Shown: piece after piece, positions 33,735 through 46,900 of the stretch
How positions within the stretch are numbered: the first letter of the stretch is position 1
Layout: each line of letters opens with the position of its first letter
Source of the DNA: Hetaerina americana
Lineage: Eukaryota > Arthropoda > Insecta > Odonata > Calopterygidae
DNA: 64,000 nucleotides
Assembly: GCA_022747635.1 (NCBI GenBank)
Contig: JAKTNV010000012.1
Coordinates: 1,501,001 to 1,565,000, forward strand
Reading direction: 5' to 3'
Program-made: the position numbers and the translations under genes
Notes under the pieces: model-generated
What the model saw: the letters and a program-made list of their open reading frames with translations, nothing else
Database searches by the model: none
Told to the model about the DNA's origin: nothing

Positions 33735-34205
33735 TTAATGCGGGGAAAATATGTACCGCAGTTCAAGGTATAAATTACTAAAATCCTTCAAATGGCAGCC
33801 TTGCGGATCGACACACCGTTGACAATGCCTCGGGCAGTCACGGTGCGCTCCCTGGAAGTTGTCGACGGGAATCTTGTTCAGGCTCCTCGTCACGGCCTCT
33901 TTGACGTTATCCAGCGTTCCAAAATGGCTTTCTTTCGAGCTCCTTTTTAATCTGGGAAACGAAAAGAAGTCCTGCGGTGCCACATCGGGGATGCAGGGCG
34001 GCCAGGGCAGCATAGCCACACTGTGCTTGGCCAGGTACTCGGTGCTTCACGAGGAAGGCGGTGCGTTGTCGTGGTGCAGCCTCCACTTGGCGAAGATCAC
34101 CCTCCTGACGCGTTGCACTCTTTTCCGCAGTCTTTTGAGAACTTCCACGTAAAACATACTGTTCACTCGCTGCCCCTGATGCACGCACTCTTTGTAAATA
34201 ACGTC
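33735..34205 (-). mobile_element. Mariner (SETMAR-type) transposase C-terminal remnant
   Basis: On minus from 34205 the frame reads VNSMFYVEVLKRLRKRVQRV, then KWRLHHDNAP, which carries the second catalytic Asp. After a frameshift the frame 34019-33735 gives PPCIPDVAPQDFFSFPRLKR with the third Asp, then GTLDNVKEAVTRSLNKIPVD, and QRCVDPQG near the end. The reading order and spacing are those of the D,D34D mariner catalytic core. The N-terminal half is missing and frameshifts prevent function. Confidence 0.85.
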
Positions 34206-34847
34206 TTTTCAGTCGAAAAAACGATATTATATACTTAATTTTGGAATAGACCCTGTAACTCCTTTGAAGTCTATGATATCCATTACATAGGAGGCCTTGG
34301 TAGATTCCTTAAACGCACACTGTGATCGATTCCATCCCCATTAGATGCCAATTTCCAGCTCGAAATTCATTGAAACAAGTGGATCGTGTCGGCAGAGTTT
34401 CCCGAATGGGAAATGAATTTGGAGGGGTGCCATGGGTGTTTGGAGGGGTGTTTGGGAGTGAGACGTGACGCAAAGGGCGAGGACCCTGCAGCCAAGCAGA
34501 AAGAGAGGCGGCATGAGAAATGACGAAACAAATGTAATGGTCGCTGTAAAACCTCGGTCATCGGGGAAGAAGGGAGCCGTATAAGGGTAACAGGGTTTAT
34601 CCTGAGGGTTCAGCTTGACGACCGTTTAGGTAATATCAAGGGTGACGGCCTGGAAGATAAGAAAGCCTCGTAATGCGGCTGGTGTAGAGAGATGAATCCT
34701 CTGGGCCTTCCCTCGCTCGGGACTACGAAGGCGGACTAAAAGGTGGAGGGATATTGAGGGATTGAACTAGTCGCAGGGAAAAGGTCAGATGTTATTAATC
34801 GAGAATAAAGTTGGAAATTAACTGCCCACTGCAAATGCAAACCATAT
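34206..34847. other. Unassigned sequence
   Basis: No repeat or gene is recognised. Two near-copies of TTTGGAGGGGTG lie at about 34409 and 34438, a minor local duplication. Confidence 0.4.
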
Positions 34848-34930
34848 TGGTAGCCTTGGTAGCTGCGGGAATGACCTTACCCGAAGGCTGCGGGGTCGAT
34901 TCACGCCAAGATGGGTCGCCATCACTCAGG
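34848..34930 (+). repeat. tRNA-derived SINE-like fragment
   Basis: TTGGTAGCCTTGGTAGCTGC gives an A-box-like start and GGGGTCGATTCACGCC (about 34892-34907) a degenerate B-box (GGTTCGATTCC type) at the right spacing. The ends do not form a tRNA acceptor stem. The extent of the body is unclear. It differs from the other SINE families in this window. Confidence 0.45.
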
Positions 34931-34996
34931 GATTGGGTGCTTGTGATCTTTGACTTTGTAATTTAATGCCATAAATTTGATTGAAGTACACGTAAT

Positions 34997-35072
34997 TGGT
35001 GGGTCGCGGTAGTCTAGGGGTAGAGCGTTGGACTACAGACAAGAGGGGCCCGGGATCTCAAATCAACACTGA
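34997..35072 (+). repeat. tRNA-like SINE head, degenerate
   Basis: GTAGTCTAGGGGTAGAGCG matches a tRNA D-arm with A-box, and an anticodon-arm-like GTTGGACTACAGAC follows. The B-box region, GGGATCTCAAATC, is damaged by an extra base. The 5' and 3' ends do not pair, so a working tRNA is not supported. Confidence 0.45.
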
Positions 35073-35379
35073 TATAAATTTCTCAGTATCTTGCGGAATT
35101 CGATCGTGTTACCCGATCGGCAAATGGAGTGGACCGATAAGTCGACCGCATGATAATAATGCCAGACCGACGCGTGTGAGTTTTTAGTCGAACATGATGT
35201 AATAAGTATCGATTTGAAGTTTTTCCCTTTGCCAGGTGTACAAGTACGAAGTACGGATTTCAGACAACAGATCGTGCACCAATTCAGTTGGTGGTATAAA
35301 ATTTTGACAGTTATTCCATTTTGTTGTGCCATCAACAAGTGTCAGACGCGCACTAGTAATTAATTGAAAAAGTGTTCGC

Positions 35380-35745
35380 ATATTTTTTTATTACTTTGTT
35401 CAAATTTGTCGACATTTATTCCAAACAAAGAGTATTCGCGGGAAGCGTTAATTTTTTGTTTTGGTTTGAAGAAAACCGCTGCTGAATCGTGGCGATTACT
35501 TCGAGAAGCTAATGGTGAACAAACTCCAAAATATGTGTGAACGATGGATTCGGAGTTACAAAAGTGGTGACTTCGATGTTGAAGACGAGGAACACGGAAA
35601 ACCGCCACAAATATTTAAAAAAAAATGGTTCCATGGATGGTTGGCGGCAAAAGCGAAAAGATTTAAGGTGCTTGGTATCAACAAATTGCCTGAAAGGTGG
35701 GGAAAATGTCCAACTAGCGATGGGGCATACTTCGAATGAAGCTCT
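35380..35745 (+). mobile_element. Mariner deletion derivative
   Basis: The N-terminal part of a mariner transposase is readable in two frames: FGLKKTAAESWRLLREANGE, then CERWIRSYKSGDFDVEDEE and HGKPPQ (about 35458-35610). It then jumps straight to the extreme C terminus, GWLAAKAKR, INKLPERWGKC and TSDGAYFE, with a stop at 35737-35739. The whole catalytic core is missing. Both termini with a lost middle are typical of internally deleted mariners that can still be moved in trans if their ends survive. This subfamily differs from those at 6.4 and 8.6 kb. I could not confirm its terminal repeats. Confidence 0.85.
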
Positions 35746-38700
35746 TTTTATCATTCTTTTTAAATCCGCCTTTCGTACTTGTAAACCTCATATCGTATTC
35801 GTTTTCCGACTCGTTTCCTGGAGCATTTATAAAATTAGTGTGAACTCTATCTTAACCAGCGCAGAGGAAAGAGTTTTAACCATTAATCTGGAAAATTTCT
35901 CGAGAAATTGAATTTGTCTTTCCTATTATTTGTGTTATTTTCTGAATTTGAGTACTCGTCTGACCGATTGCGAGTTTCCATCCCGGGACAATGGCGTTTG
36001 GGGCCCACAGCTGTCGACTAACTTGCCATCTTCCGAACACGGTTTCTACGACTTACCACAGCTCCTAGTTCTGAGGTCAAGGCTACTACCCTCATCTGCG
36101 AATTTCACTAACCGATGAGTTTAGCACTAGTCGATTTCTACCCTTTCCTGCGGAGGCAACCTTCGAATTGATTACTTTGGTTGGCAATGCCATCATCGGC
36201 AACGTGAAAGATTCCCCAGCAACCTCCGACTGACCGTTGATTTAGAAATCAAAGGCGTTGCGTCACATACGAGTATGTTTGGGAGTTAAAACTTCCTGAA
36301 CGCCAGAATATTCATCCGACGGTGGGAAAAATTTGCGCGCGGGAATAAGAGCCTTCACTGTTTTCTAGACTATTTTGCGGAAAATGAGGGGAGGAGGGTG
36401 CGAAGGGATCCAGTTCAATTGCTGCAGAGCCTTAAATGGGCGCGTTCCCAAGTGTGTGTGAGTGTGTTGGGGGGTGGTGTCTTTAAGTCGATATTAGTCG
36501 CGTGCGACGGCCAATCTTTATCGGCGGCCGTCGGCGTTCAATCTTTCCGACGTCGGATTCGCCCGTTTGGTCATGCTGTCATTCCGTCCGCCCCCACGGC
36601 AAAGGCGATTGCGCAAAATTTATGAATTGGATATATATGATGGGTGTGGACTGCCCCCAGTGTTATTGTCCCACTCTGTATTTTGGGGATCGGTGTACTC
36701 TCTTTGCTACTTTTTCGCTCAACCAATGGAGGAAATGTGAGGATTGTCGTCAATTATCGACGGTCGAAGGCCAATTATCTTAAATTTAGTGTGGCTGCGG
36801 TTATTTCACAGCGGTCCTATAGCTTCAAAAAGTTCTAAAAGTTATGAAGTCCAAGGATATTGATTGATGCTCCAATTTTGATAGCCCCAGGTGCCTCGGA
36901 ATAGGTTGTTCGGTGATCCATGAAGCCGTACGAAATTCCTCCCCCCCACCCCGCCCCGTCCCAAAATCCTTAACTTCTCACAATCGATGCTCGCGTGAAT
37001 TCCATCCGCTTGTACACCCGCGGGATCGTAAAACATCGTGCTGTGACTTGATTGTTGAGAGTGAATGTTATCGGATAAAATATACTATCGGATGGTACAT
37101 GATAGAACGCTATATTTCACCACAAAATACACATTTTTGACAATTATATAACTTCTGAAAAGTGCCTTTTCTAAAATTGGAGTATTTCCTCTCAATGTTT
37201 CACGTTCTCCAATAGGAAATGTCCAATTATCCATTGTGTACCACTAAATGCAAATCCCTGGTCCGTGGCTTTGATATCTTTTCCCCGCCACAATAGTGCC
37301 GGTCGGTTTTGAGAACCTATTCCATTATGAATTCAAAGCGACAGCAGTGTTCTGAGAAATACGAAAACGGTTTCGCGGTTAAAATAACCTCAGTTAAATC
37401 GATGAAATGGAAGTTATTGACCTCCTACCGATTTAATTATGGTGATTTCGTTCAAATTTTGAAAATTCGTTCTTCCCCCTCACTTGGCAATATATGCCGC
37501 TCACTCTGGAACATTTATGATGCATTGTGGGCTGCATCGCCGTTAGAGCATATGAATAGACTAAAAATAAGGTCTTCAAGTAAAGTCCGCCTAATTTTTC
37601 GTACGTTTAAACATGCTTAATTTCCGTAACAAGTTGATTGATTTTATTCATCGTACCAACGAGTCACGATTGAAACCTCCTCGATCAAATCGATTGAATT
37701 AAATTTGTAAAATTTAAATCATTATAAAGTCTAATTTTCCATTTGCGGCAATTCCCGTTTGCCTCTCCTCCGGTGCCATTTTGGTCTCCGTCGAAATGAC
37801 CCGAGCATTAAGACGACTAAGCGAGGGAACGATCGTGAAGAGGGACAGGCGTATGGCGTGCCCATCCGTTTCCCGGGCGGCTTCCTGGAGTAGAACTCCT
37901 TCCTTAAGCGTGTCGGCAGATGATATTGACGCCCGCCATTTCCTACCACCTAAATAAAACACTTTTCTCTCCAATTCTGCGAAGGGTGGCTCTGCTTTGC
38001 GCCAAGCAAAAGTAAGTTCCGTCCGAGAAAGGGCCAGTCCGTCGAGACCAAGGAGATTGCAGCCGTTTGGAGGCGAACCTTTTTCCTTTCGAGGAGGAGT
38101 CCTATTTCTGGTGACCACCACTTCAGCACCTCACGTAGTCTCCAAAACGACGGCAGTGCATCCATTCGTTTCAAAAACATACGAAAGAGGTGCTCACTTG
38201 CACATTTTTGCACCCTTCAGTGCACGAGAATACATAAATGTATAATGTATTCCCACGGGGAACGTTTCATGGGTACAGAGTGCCTTGCCGCTCCATCGGC
38301 AGGCGTTCATTCTCATTGGCCAGGAGGAGACGAGGAGCACTTTCACTCTTTTCACGTAGAGCACGAACCGGATCCCTTCGTGACACCATTCACCAAGTCA
38401 CAAAAGCCACGTCGAGAGCGTATCATCTCTCCCGCACAGTCGAGTTGGGTTGCTCTGTAGATATTTTTCCCCCTCCAGCCCCAAGCTATCGCACGTGTTA
38501 TCAAATCTCCACCGAGTGATTTACTTTGCAGGGAAGGCGCCCGGCCGAGCCTGTCTCGTTGTTTCCTTCGCGAGGAAGAGAAAGTTCAGAATGCCCTATG
38601 GGCTATTTCATTTTAACTTGTCCGTTAATGTGGTTGTTGCTTTGTTCATTGCGCTTAAAAAAACTATCGGCTTCCGTTATGCAAATGGACAGTGAATAAA

Positions 38701-39499
38701 CTCAAGTCTTGTTTCCGAACATTGTAAGCTTTGATGGGCGGATGTGTCCATGGGCTAAATTTCTTTTTCTGCATCATTCATTGTGGTTTTTAATCATTGC
38801 CAGCAATTTTTATATATTAAATACGCTCTATGAATCCAGACAGGCTGATTTGAAGTTATTAATATCCCGATTCCAAGTAATTTCTAAGGATGGACATCAC
38901 AGAGCTGTTTTCGCAATGAAATGTTGGTATTTAAGTGTCCAAGCACGCGTGGTGATTACCGAAAAGGTTATTAATCATCACCTGGCGGCATACGTTGGGT
39001 GATATTTTAGGCAATTATTTGCACTAATTTTATCTGTCGCGATAGCGAAGTGCAAAAAATTTCAGATATTAACATTCTATCAATTTTCCCCTGGGTTAGA
39101 AGACCATATCATGATCAGCATCTATTATAAATCACTTCTGAATCAGTGCTGTGTTAATAAGCATAGTTAATAAGCATTATCACCCCAGTGACGTTATGTG
39201 TACTCGGCTATCTTAGCGTGTGTCTATCCCTTTTAATGAATGGGTGATTTGCTCAAGTTCAGCACACATGTGGCCCCAAATGGCCCCGGGCTCATTTCGC
39301 CCATGTTTTAAATCGAAGCGCGTGGCACGAATGCGGGACAGAGGCTCACCCGGTGGGCGGCAGCAGAACTAGGTTTCATTTCGACGATACGAGCCGCTGA
39401 GACCTATCATCACCTACCGTCCATATTTGCTACTAACTGAAGGACAGCTAAGAAATCGAATCTGGGAAAGCAGGGTGGAAATTTTATTTTATTTTTTAT
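35746..39499. other. Unassigned sequence
   Basis: No recognised transposon, RNA or protein family in 3.7 kb. Open frames worth naming are 37714-38121 (minus, 135 codons) and 38245-38460 (plus, 71 codons); both overlap frames of similar length in other phases and have no known domain. CTCATTGGCC at 38315 is a CCAAT-like motif (ATTGG on plus). This could be host single-copy DNA, including introns of a gene that I cannot see. Confidence 0.35.
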
Positions 39500-40600
39500 T
39501 TAAGAATTACGTTGCAATTAGGCGATTTTTCTGGTGGCAACGGTCAAGTTTGGTCAATGATCACTCTTACAACGAAAAATACATACATACACGCACTAGA
39601 AAAACAGATAGGAGACAAAATATTCTTACATACAAGGACACTTCCACATTTTATGCAAACAAACTTCCACATCACATACAAAATGCCGTCCACATCACAT
39701 GCAAACAATGTTTTAATAACTACAATAAAGTTTATCACCTAGTGGCTGCTTTACATTTATTCATAAAACTTGTAAAATTGGATGGAAAGGGCTCAAACAA
39801 ACCCCCAGGCAGCTGGTTCCGATCAATAATAGTTCAATTTAAAAAAGAGTTTTTTCTTATTTGTTCTTATTTTTATTTTGAAAATTATGGTCGTTTTTCC
39901 CCTTCAAGTTAGGCTTTTCTATCTCTTTCCATAAATCTTCCCACGCTGCGTCCTTTTTAACAATTCTATACATCGCGCCTAACGTACTTATTTTATATTT
40001 CAAACTCTTCCATTTCAGTATAGCCAACATTTCTGTGACACTATCTGTTATTTTGTACCTTCCGAGTACATATCTTGCTGCCTTTCTTTGAACTTTTTCT
40101 ATTTTTTCAATATGTCCCACCTCATATGGATCCCATACTATAGATGAGTATTCTAGGATCGGGATAACCAGTACCTTATACGCGTTTTCTTTTGTGGCTA
40201 AGCTACTTCCTTTTGAATTTCTCATTACCCAATGAAATACTTTAAATGCCTTCCGTGTCAAATTTTCTACTTGGAGTCCCCACCCAAGATCCCTAGTTAA
40301 GTAAATGCCTAAATATTTGCAATGACTGCTACATGGGATTTTTTCTCCAAAGAGGTCGTACATTTCCTTTTCTGCATTGTTTTTATTTGAAAAATGTATT
40401 TGCTTACTTTGACTTACATTAATGCCCATATTATTATTTGTAACCCAGTCACCAAGGCGATCGATGTCATTTTGTAGTATTACGCGGTCATTTACATGCT
40501 CTACCCGTTTGTATATAATGCAGTCATCAGCAAAGAGTCTTCTTTGGGAATGTAAATTGTTTGGTAGATCGTTTACTATGGTTAGACCCGTATCATTGTA
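39500..40600 (-). mobile_element. Jockey/CR1-like LINE, 5'-truncated, reverse transcriptase C-terminal half
   Basis: The minus frame 40606-39857 has VNDLPNNLHSQRRLFADDCI at residues 11-30, with the catalytic FADD box at 25-28. It continues with KYLGIYLTRDLGW, VIPILEYSSIVWDPY, IEKIEKVQRKAARYVLGRY and LKWKSLKYK, the palm end and thumb of Jockey-clade enzymes in the right order. After a frameshift the last part is still readable (IIDWNELP-like sequence at about 39830 and a VKQPLGD block near 39745). The 3' UTR continues to roughly 39500. Sequence 5' of the FADD box is missing, as in typical truncated insertions. No full product is possible. Confidence 0.9.
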
Positions 40601-41204
40601 ACTCATTAATTAGTTCTTAGGTTTAATTATAAAATTAACTCTGTTTAGCATTGCGCTGTAAACCAGCATAACGTAAGGAAAACCATGTTAAATATCCCGC
40701 GGAATGTTATTTGAGACATAGCGGGCGAAAACAGTCGCACTGCACTGGAATGCTGTGTGGTAAGGTACTGTGTGCCTCCTCTGCCTTTATACCAGTTCCG
40801 GTTATCTTGCGTCCCCTTAAATTGAACCTTGGCTGCACAATATGGAAAATTTAGTTTTACTCTTTTCCTTGTTTTCTTTTTTTTAACTTTTATCGGAACG
40901 AATCCATCCTCATCGGCAATGGAAACTAAAATAATTTAGCGATGGTTTGTCTTGACATTTGTCCCATTTTCAGTCGTCTTGTGTCATTTCAGTGGGGTAG
41001 CCAAGACATTTTCAATATTTTATCTCTTTTTAATTCGAAATTCCAGTAGTCGTTAACTTCAAAATGTTTACCCAGCAGGTGAGGTATCGGACGTATTCTA
41101 TTTGAATGTATCCCTCCCTACCCATCGTTTTTAAGTACTTTTCAGTTTGCTTTTCCGGTTGCGGCAAGAATTTCCTTCAGGTCTCGGCGTCCCTACTTGT
41201 TGTC
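40601..41204. other. Unassigned sequence
   Basis: AT-rich stretch with no recognised repeat or gene. Confidence 0.4.
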
Positions 41205-41425
41205 ACGTGGAGAGTACTTCGAATGGAATACGCCGTCCATTGGATGTGACATTAAAGGGTGTGACCCCTTGGCGTCTTACATTCAAAGTAGGCTAATCCC
41301 GACACCGGGTTGCTCGCCACCATTCACCTCACATTCCCTGAAAATCCTAAATCTTCTCAAATTTCTCATCTATCCCCTCCATGGCACAATAGCCTTAGCT
41401 GTCGGCCGCTTCCCCCTTAATAAAC
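41205..41425 (+). repeat. SINE family 1, 5'-truncated copy
   Basis: The copy begins inside the SINE body, GTGGAGAGTACTTCGAATGG and TACGCCGTCC. It continues through GACCCCTTGGCGTCTTAC, AGTAGGCTAATCCCGAC, CACCGGGTTGCTC, and ends with CCTTAGCTGTCGGCCGCTTC. The same blocks, in the same order, occur in five other copies in this window. The tRNA head is missing. Confidence 0.85.
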
Positions 41426-43916
41426 AGTACTGCTTATTTAATGTTCACTGGATAGGGCAAATTTGCCTTTTTACAAAAATCCTGAGGCTTATGAAATCTA
41501 AAAAGTTGGAAAGCCAATTCTACTCCTCTGCCACCCCTATTTACCTTGCTTTATCTAGCTTGCGTGGAAAGACAGCATTTCACAAATTGAAAATGCAAAA
41601 CTAGCTATCTGAATAAACAATTTAAATTTTGTTTTTGCCACTCAGTCTTTAACTTTTTTCTCTCAATAATGTCAGCGTATAAATTTCGCTTTCGTTGCTG
41701 AAGTGTCATGAAATTCAAATAATTTCAAATATGTATGGATATATTTTCCCGATGCCTCAAATTCAATTGATGGATATCATGTTTCCTTTAAAAAAAACCT
41801 TATCATATTTAAATAAGCATTACTTATTCAATACCCTCCATCTGTTTTTATTCGCCGTTTAGTTTTGCGGTATTCTGATCTGCGGACGAATGAAATTTCG
41901 CATTTGTGAATACAATCCAATTATAATACCAGAACCTTTTGGTAACATTTGAAGTGTCTCTGATATTGGCATTTGTGTCAAATATCAAAAAGCATCCATG
42001 GAGCAATCGATTCGACGTACTTCCTTCACTCATTACTTCGACAATATTTGTAATTCTTTAGAATATGTATGATGAACGCGTTCAGCGTTGGTTCTGGAAA
42101 CTTTCCTGGGTGGCAATGAGGCATTTGCTTTGTCATTTGTAAGTGACTTGGAGATAGATATTTGATTCACTGGCTGCAATTAATTTGCGAAATAAATTTT
42201 GATTGAGGAGCGATACATGTTTTTCATAGCATCATTTATTCATGTCTCATTCATTTTAAATGTTTTTAGTTGGTTTAACATGGTTGAAAGGGTCTTGGCC
42301 AATTTTGTCGGAATATTTGTATTTTAAAGAACTTGCCAAAACAAAGAAAAGTTAATATTTTCACGTAGCCACTCTAGTTTAAGTTTGAGAATCAAATTCA
42401 CCATATTAGGCATAGGTCATGCCCCACGTTACCATAGTACTCCTTCCATATTGTCTACACTGAAGAAGGGTTCCTCTCACATTATTTTTCTCTCTCTCTA
42501 TTTTTGCAAGCTTACTGAAGGTCGAGGACAAGAGTATTGAAGCTCACGAACGAAGGTATGTGACATCATTGTTTTACTTATGGCCTGTATAGCTTGCTCT
42601 GTCCACTCAAACATGCTTGAATGTATCTGCACCATAGTATTTGCTTGCACGATTTTGGGATTCACAATTCAGTCGCACCATCTGAAGTGCATTTGCTAGA
42701 ATTTCCCAAATTACTATTGATCCCTTGTTTTCGACCTTCATGCTCCGGCAGCCAATCGGTTTTCCACGTATTGAAAAATTCATTGTCTTCCTGCTGGCAT
42801 GGCTTGCCTGAGACTGGTTGGGCACGCAGGGAAGCGTATGAAATGCTGACCAGCGAGCCCTCTTTCGTCCACACCCTTTTATTTCTTGAGCATGAATGAA
42901 TGAATGAATGCGGGACTGACGGTTGCACTTTGAACTCCATCCAAAGGATTGTTTTGTACTAACGGAAGAGGACTCGCATTCGATTCATCAATGACGGCCA
43001 TACATTATTCATTAGGTGTTGTCACGAAGGGTCTCCTTTTTGTGACAATTCAATGATTTAAAATTAATTTCTTGGAAAAGATATGTGCGCAGTTCACAAT
43101 TGGAGTAGTATTTGTATCGAGTGGCGTGGAATGGAAATGAAGTCGTTTTAATCGTTTCCCCAGCCTGATTAATGCTTTGCCTTTTGTCTTGCCTGCCCAC
43201 AAGCGATTGAATATGGCTTCACTCTTGCGCAATACCTGCCAATATGAAATCTAGGTGGAGTCCTTACTCTAAGTACCGGCTCAGCACCACTCCGCCGTCC
43301 AGTAGGATGCCTTGTGCACTAGAACCCTGGATTGGAATCCACGCGACCTTCACAACGTAGGCCACCCCGGAGGAGGGAAGTTTGGTGGCGGCTTGGTGTA
43401 TCGCCGATCGATAGATGTCGATTCTTTGGCTATCCTGTGGACTCATTGGTGGGTCCACCCGAGGAGAGCTTTAGGGGGCGAGAGGAGACGTAGAGTAAGT
43501 AGTAACAGAGAAAAAGCATGACCTTGGGATCGAAACACTTGTCTGAAATGGACGTCTTGAAAGGGAATCAGTTGCAGACCTTCCATTGGTGCACGAAGTT
43601 AGTCCCAGATGTCTTTCCTATCTTGGTCAGTGAACTCTGGAATTTGTTTTTATATCACGGTAAAATGAAGATTGCAATGAGGAATTGGCTGGAGACACCT
43701 GGGTGCATACAAGGGAAGTACTTGTTGACAGAGAATTGAGTTGATCTCCTATCACCCATCTCTTTGAATGCGGAGTAATTAAACGTTCAACGAAATGTTC
43801 ACATAAGTATCAGAAATTTTGGCATGAGAATACTTATGTTCCTTAGGATATATGCTTGGTGTGTGCTTAATCAAGGGATTGCCTCTAAATTGTTGCACCA
43901 ATTCTTAGTGTGGTAG
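41426..43916. other. Unassigned sequence
   Basis: No recognised element. A short (GAAT)n repeat lies at 42892-42910. Open frames at 42621-42899 (+) and 42662-42940 (-) overlap and have no known domain. Confidence 0.4.
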
Positions 43917-43945
43917 TCGTAGGCCAGTGGTTCCCAAAGTGGGCG
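43917..43945 (+). repeat. hAT left target duplication and terminal repeat
   Basis: TCGTAGGC (43917-43924) then CAGTGGTTCCCAAAGTGGGC. The next bases, ACCGCCCCCCGTGGGGCGGT (43949-43968), form a subterminal hairpin. Confidence 0.92.
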
Positions 43946-46900
43946 CTACCGCCCCCCGTGGGGCGGTGCTCTAGTCAATGGGGGCGAGAAGAGGAAAGGG
44001 GGCGATAAGGGGGTGCCGGAGGGCCCTGACAATGTGACATTTGCGAGGGCTCGGTAGCCTTCCTTTTGTCCCCATTTTTAAGCTTCGTTTTTAAAGTTTA
44101 CATTGTTTACCGCATCTGGAAGTAATTTAAACCATGCATTTACTTACAATTAAAAGTTGAACGGTTGAACAATATTTCCAAGCCTTTCTCGCACGAGGGA
44201 AACTTTTGAAGGGGTTCAATCTCATTTGGTCTATCGTAGGCACAACTTCACGACACTGAGTACTTCGGCAGTAAATTCCAGTGTGAATAAAACGGGTGTG
44301 GGTCCGGAGAGGAATAATCTCATCTGGTAATTAGATTCGGTGTTTGTGCATTCAATTTTTACCTAGATAATCATTTTCCAAGCAATGAGGTCAAAACGAA
44401 ATTATCAAGGCTGTATTTTAAAGTATTTTTCGTTCATTAAATTCTATCATTCTTTTACTATTTTGTAATTTATTTTATATTTTTATGTTGGCGAAGTATA
44501 TTACGAAAATAAACAGCCAGTATATTGTTTATGTTTTCATGAAATGGTAACATATAGTTCAAAAAGAGGACATTTTCTCTCATACTCCCTGTATATACGA
44601 TTGAACTTTCCCTTTGCCGGCTAGATATCAATTATATAAATTCCCGGTTCATTGATTTAATTAACGGTTTTGCTACCATTTTGCATTTCCTTGAAGCTTA
44701 GTTTTTTAAACAATGGGTAATATTCACAATAATTCTTTGAATAAAAAGAAAACTGGAAATATTTCGCCTACACTAGTAAATTGAGTAGTAAACATACTTC
44801 TTCACTAAATTACTCTTAATAAAATATCATCAAATGAAAAGGCGGCCTTGCTATGGCAAAAACTTCACAGTCAAAACAGTCCCTTGAACTGCCTTTCTTA
44901 TGAATACAATAAAGGGAATTGCATGGACTACTATGATTCATAATGACTGAATAGGAGCCAAAGAAATATTATTTCACCCTTAACTGACTAGACCTGTATT
45001 ATAAATCGAATTCGAGAGGAGCTTACTTAGCAGCCGAGTTTCTTTATGAAAGACGGCGAAGGTGAATGCGCAGACCTCCGGCACAAGCCCCCTTCCCGCC
45101 ATTTTCGTATTCCCGCTCACGTGATCAATGTATTGCATTTGTATGTAAAATGTACAATATTTATAAAAAATAAATAAATTGTATTAATATTTCCAGTTAA
45201 CTATAGTAAAACTATTACCGTTCAAGAGCAAATTAACGTGTAAATAAATTATGTTTTATGCCAGATATGCAGAAAAAATACATATATTCAGCCTTGCTTA
45301 TATACTTTTGAAGTTTTGCCGCAAGCATATATGAATTTTGTTTTGATGTTTTCATATGGCTACTTGTAACTTTATTTTAAAAAGCAAACGCCAAAATATT
45401 GAATCCACGTCTTATAATTAACTCATAAGTGTGTTCTATTTAGTTTAAATACATTAAATTTTATCGCAACAAAATTTAATATTTAAACCTTGATTGTAGA
45501 AACAGAATGGAAGAAAATGACTCATCAAAGAAAAAACGTAGACAGTATGATGTGCATTATCTTAAATACGGATTTATAGAGTCCCTCATAAAAAAGCGCA
45601 TGACTATTGGCCTACTGTGCGAAAGGGTGTTTTCAAATGAGGCGGTGAAACCTTCCAGATCGATTGACCTTTTTAGGGAGGCACATCCTGACAAGACAGA
45701 AAAGGCTTTTATATATATAAGTCACTTCGTGACAGAGTGCAAAATCGCCCAACACTTTCAAGTATGTTGTAAAATTCTTCAAACCATATCACTAATGGTT
45801 TGCGTGCATCATACAATATTTCACTATTAATTGCCAAATCTGGTGAGCCGCATACAATTGGTGAAGAACTCATCTTACAGGCAGTAAGTGAAGTCCTGAG
45901 TACTGTGCTGCATAAGCCCCCATATGATACAATAAAAATCATTCCCCTAAGCCACACTTCAGTTCAACGACGAATAGATGAAATGGCTGAAAATGTGGAA
46001 GAGATATTGTACATCATCCTGAGGACAACAGATTATCCATCACAGTTGGACGAGTGAACTTTGCCAGGTAATGAATCTATGTTCTGACTTACGTACGCTT
46101 TATTAAAGATGGAAATCTACCTCAAGAGTTGTTGTTTGCAAGGAAATTAGAAACTGACTCTAAAAGGGAGTCAATATTTTGTATCGCACAGCAGTTCTTC
46201 AGGGACAAAGAATTCCACTTTCTAACATACTTACTGTTGCGACAGATGGAGCTACGTCAATGACAAGCACCTTGGTTGTATTGCATGCTTGAGAAAATAT
46301 GTGCCAAATGTTTTTGCTATTCAATATGTCACTCACCGACAACATCTATTGGCTAAAATACTGAGTGATCGTCTTCACAAGTTCTTAATCACTGTAATTA
46401 CAGCGGTTTATAAAATCGAAGCGCATGCTCGTAATGATCGTCTCTTTCGAGATTTGTGTGATGAGAACGACGAAGATTTCAAACGTTTGTTTCTACACAC
46501 GGAAGTCCGTTGGCTGTCAAAAGGCAATTGCATAAGGCGCTTCTATAATCTTTTTGACACTGTCGTGCAGTTTTTTGGGGAGAAAGATGCTTTTCTCAGC
46601 GATAACCTTTAAGAGATTAGGAGTGACGTTACATTTTTGTCTGAACTATTTGCAAAGTTCAATGAAATGAATTTACAATTCCAGGGAACTGATACTAACC
46701 TTATGAAGGCAAAATCTGTGATGACTTTTTATTTCCAAGTTGATTTTATTCAGGCGCAGCATAGGTCGCTGAGAGCTTTATCACATCCTTATCCGCTTAA
46801 GCCATCAGAGCAAGCTGGTATGGGTGATTATGATTTGAGAGTATTTTGTGACAATTTAGCCATCTTGCATAAAAATATGACGCAGCGATTTGAGGATCTT

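Noticed and set aside
34997..35072. Functional tRNA gene
   Set aside because: The B-box is broken and the acceptor and T-arm ends do not pair; treated as SINE-derived.
37714..38121. 135-codon minus frame
   Set aside because: Overlapping frames of 72-87 codons on the same strand and 82 on the other; no domain and no splice evidence.
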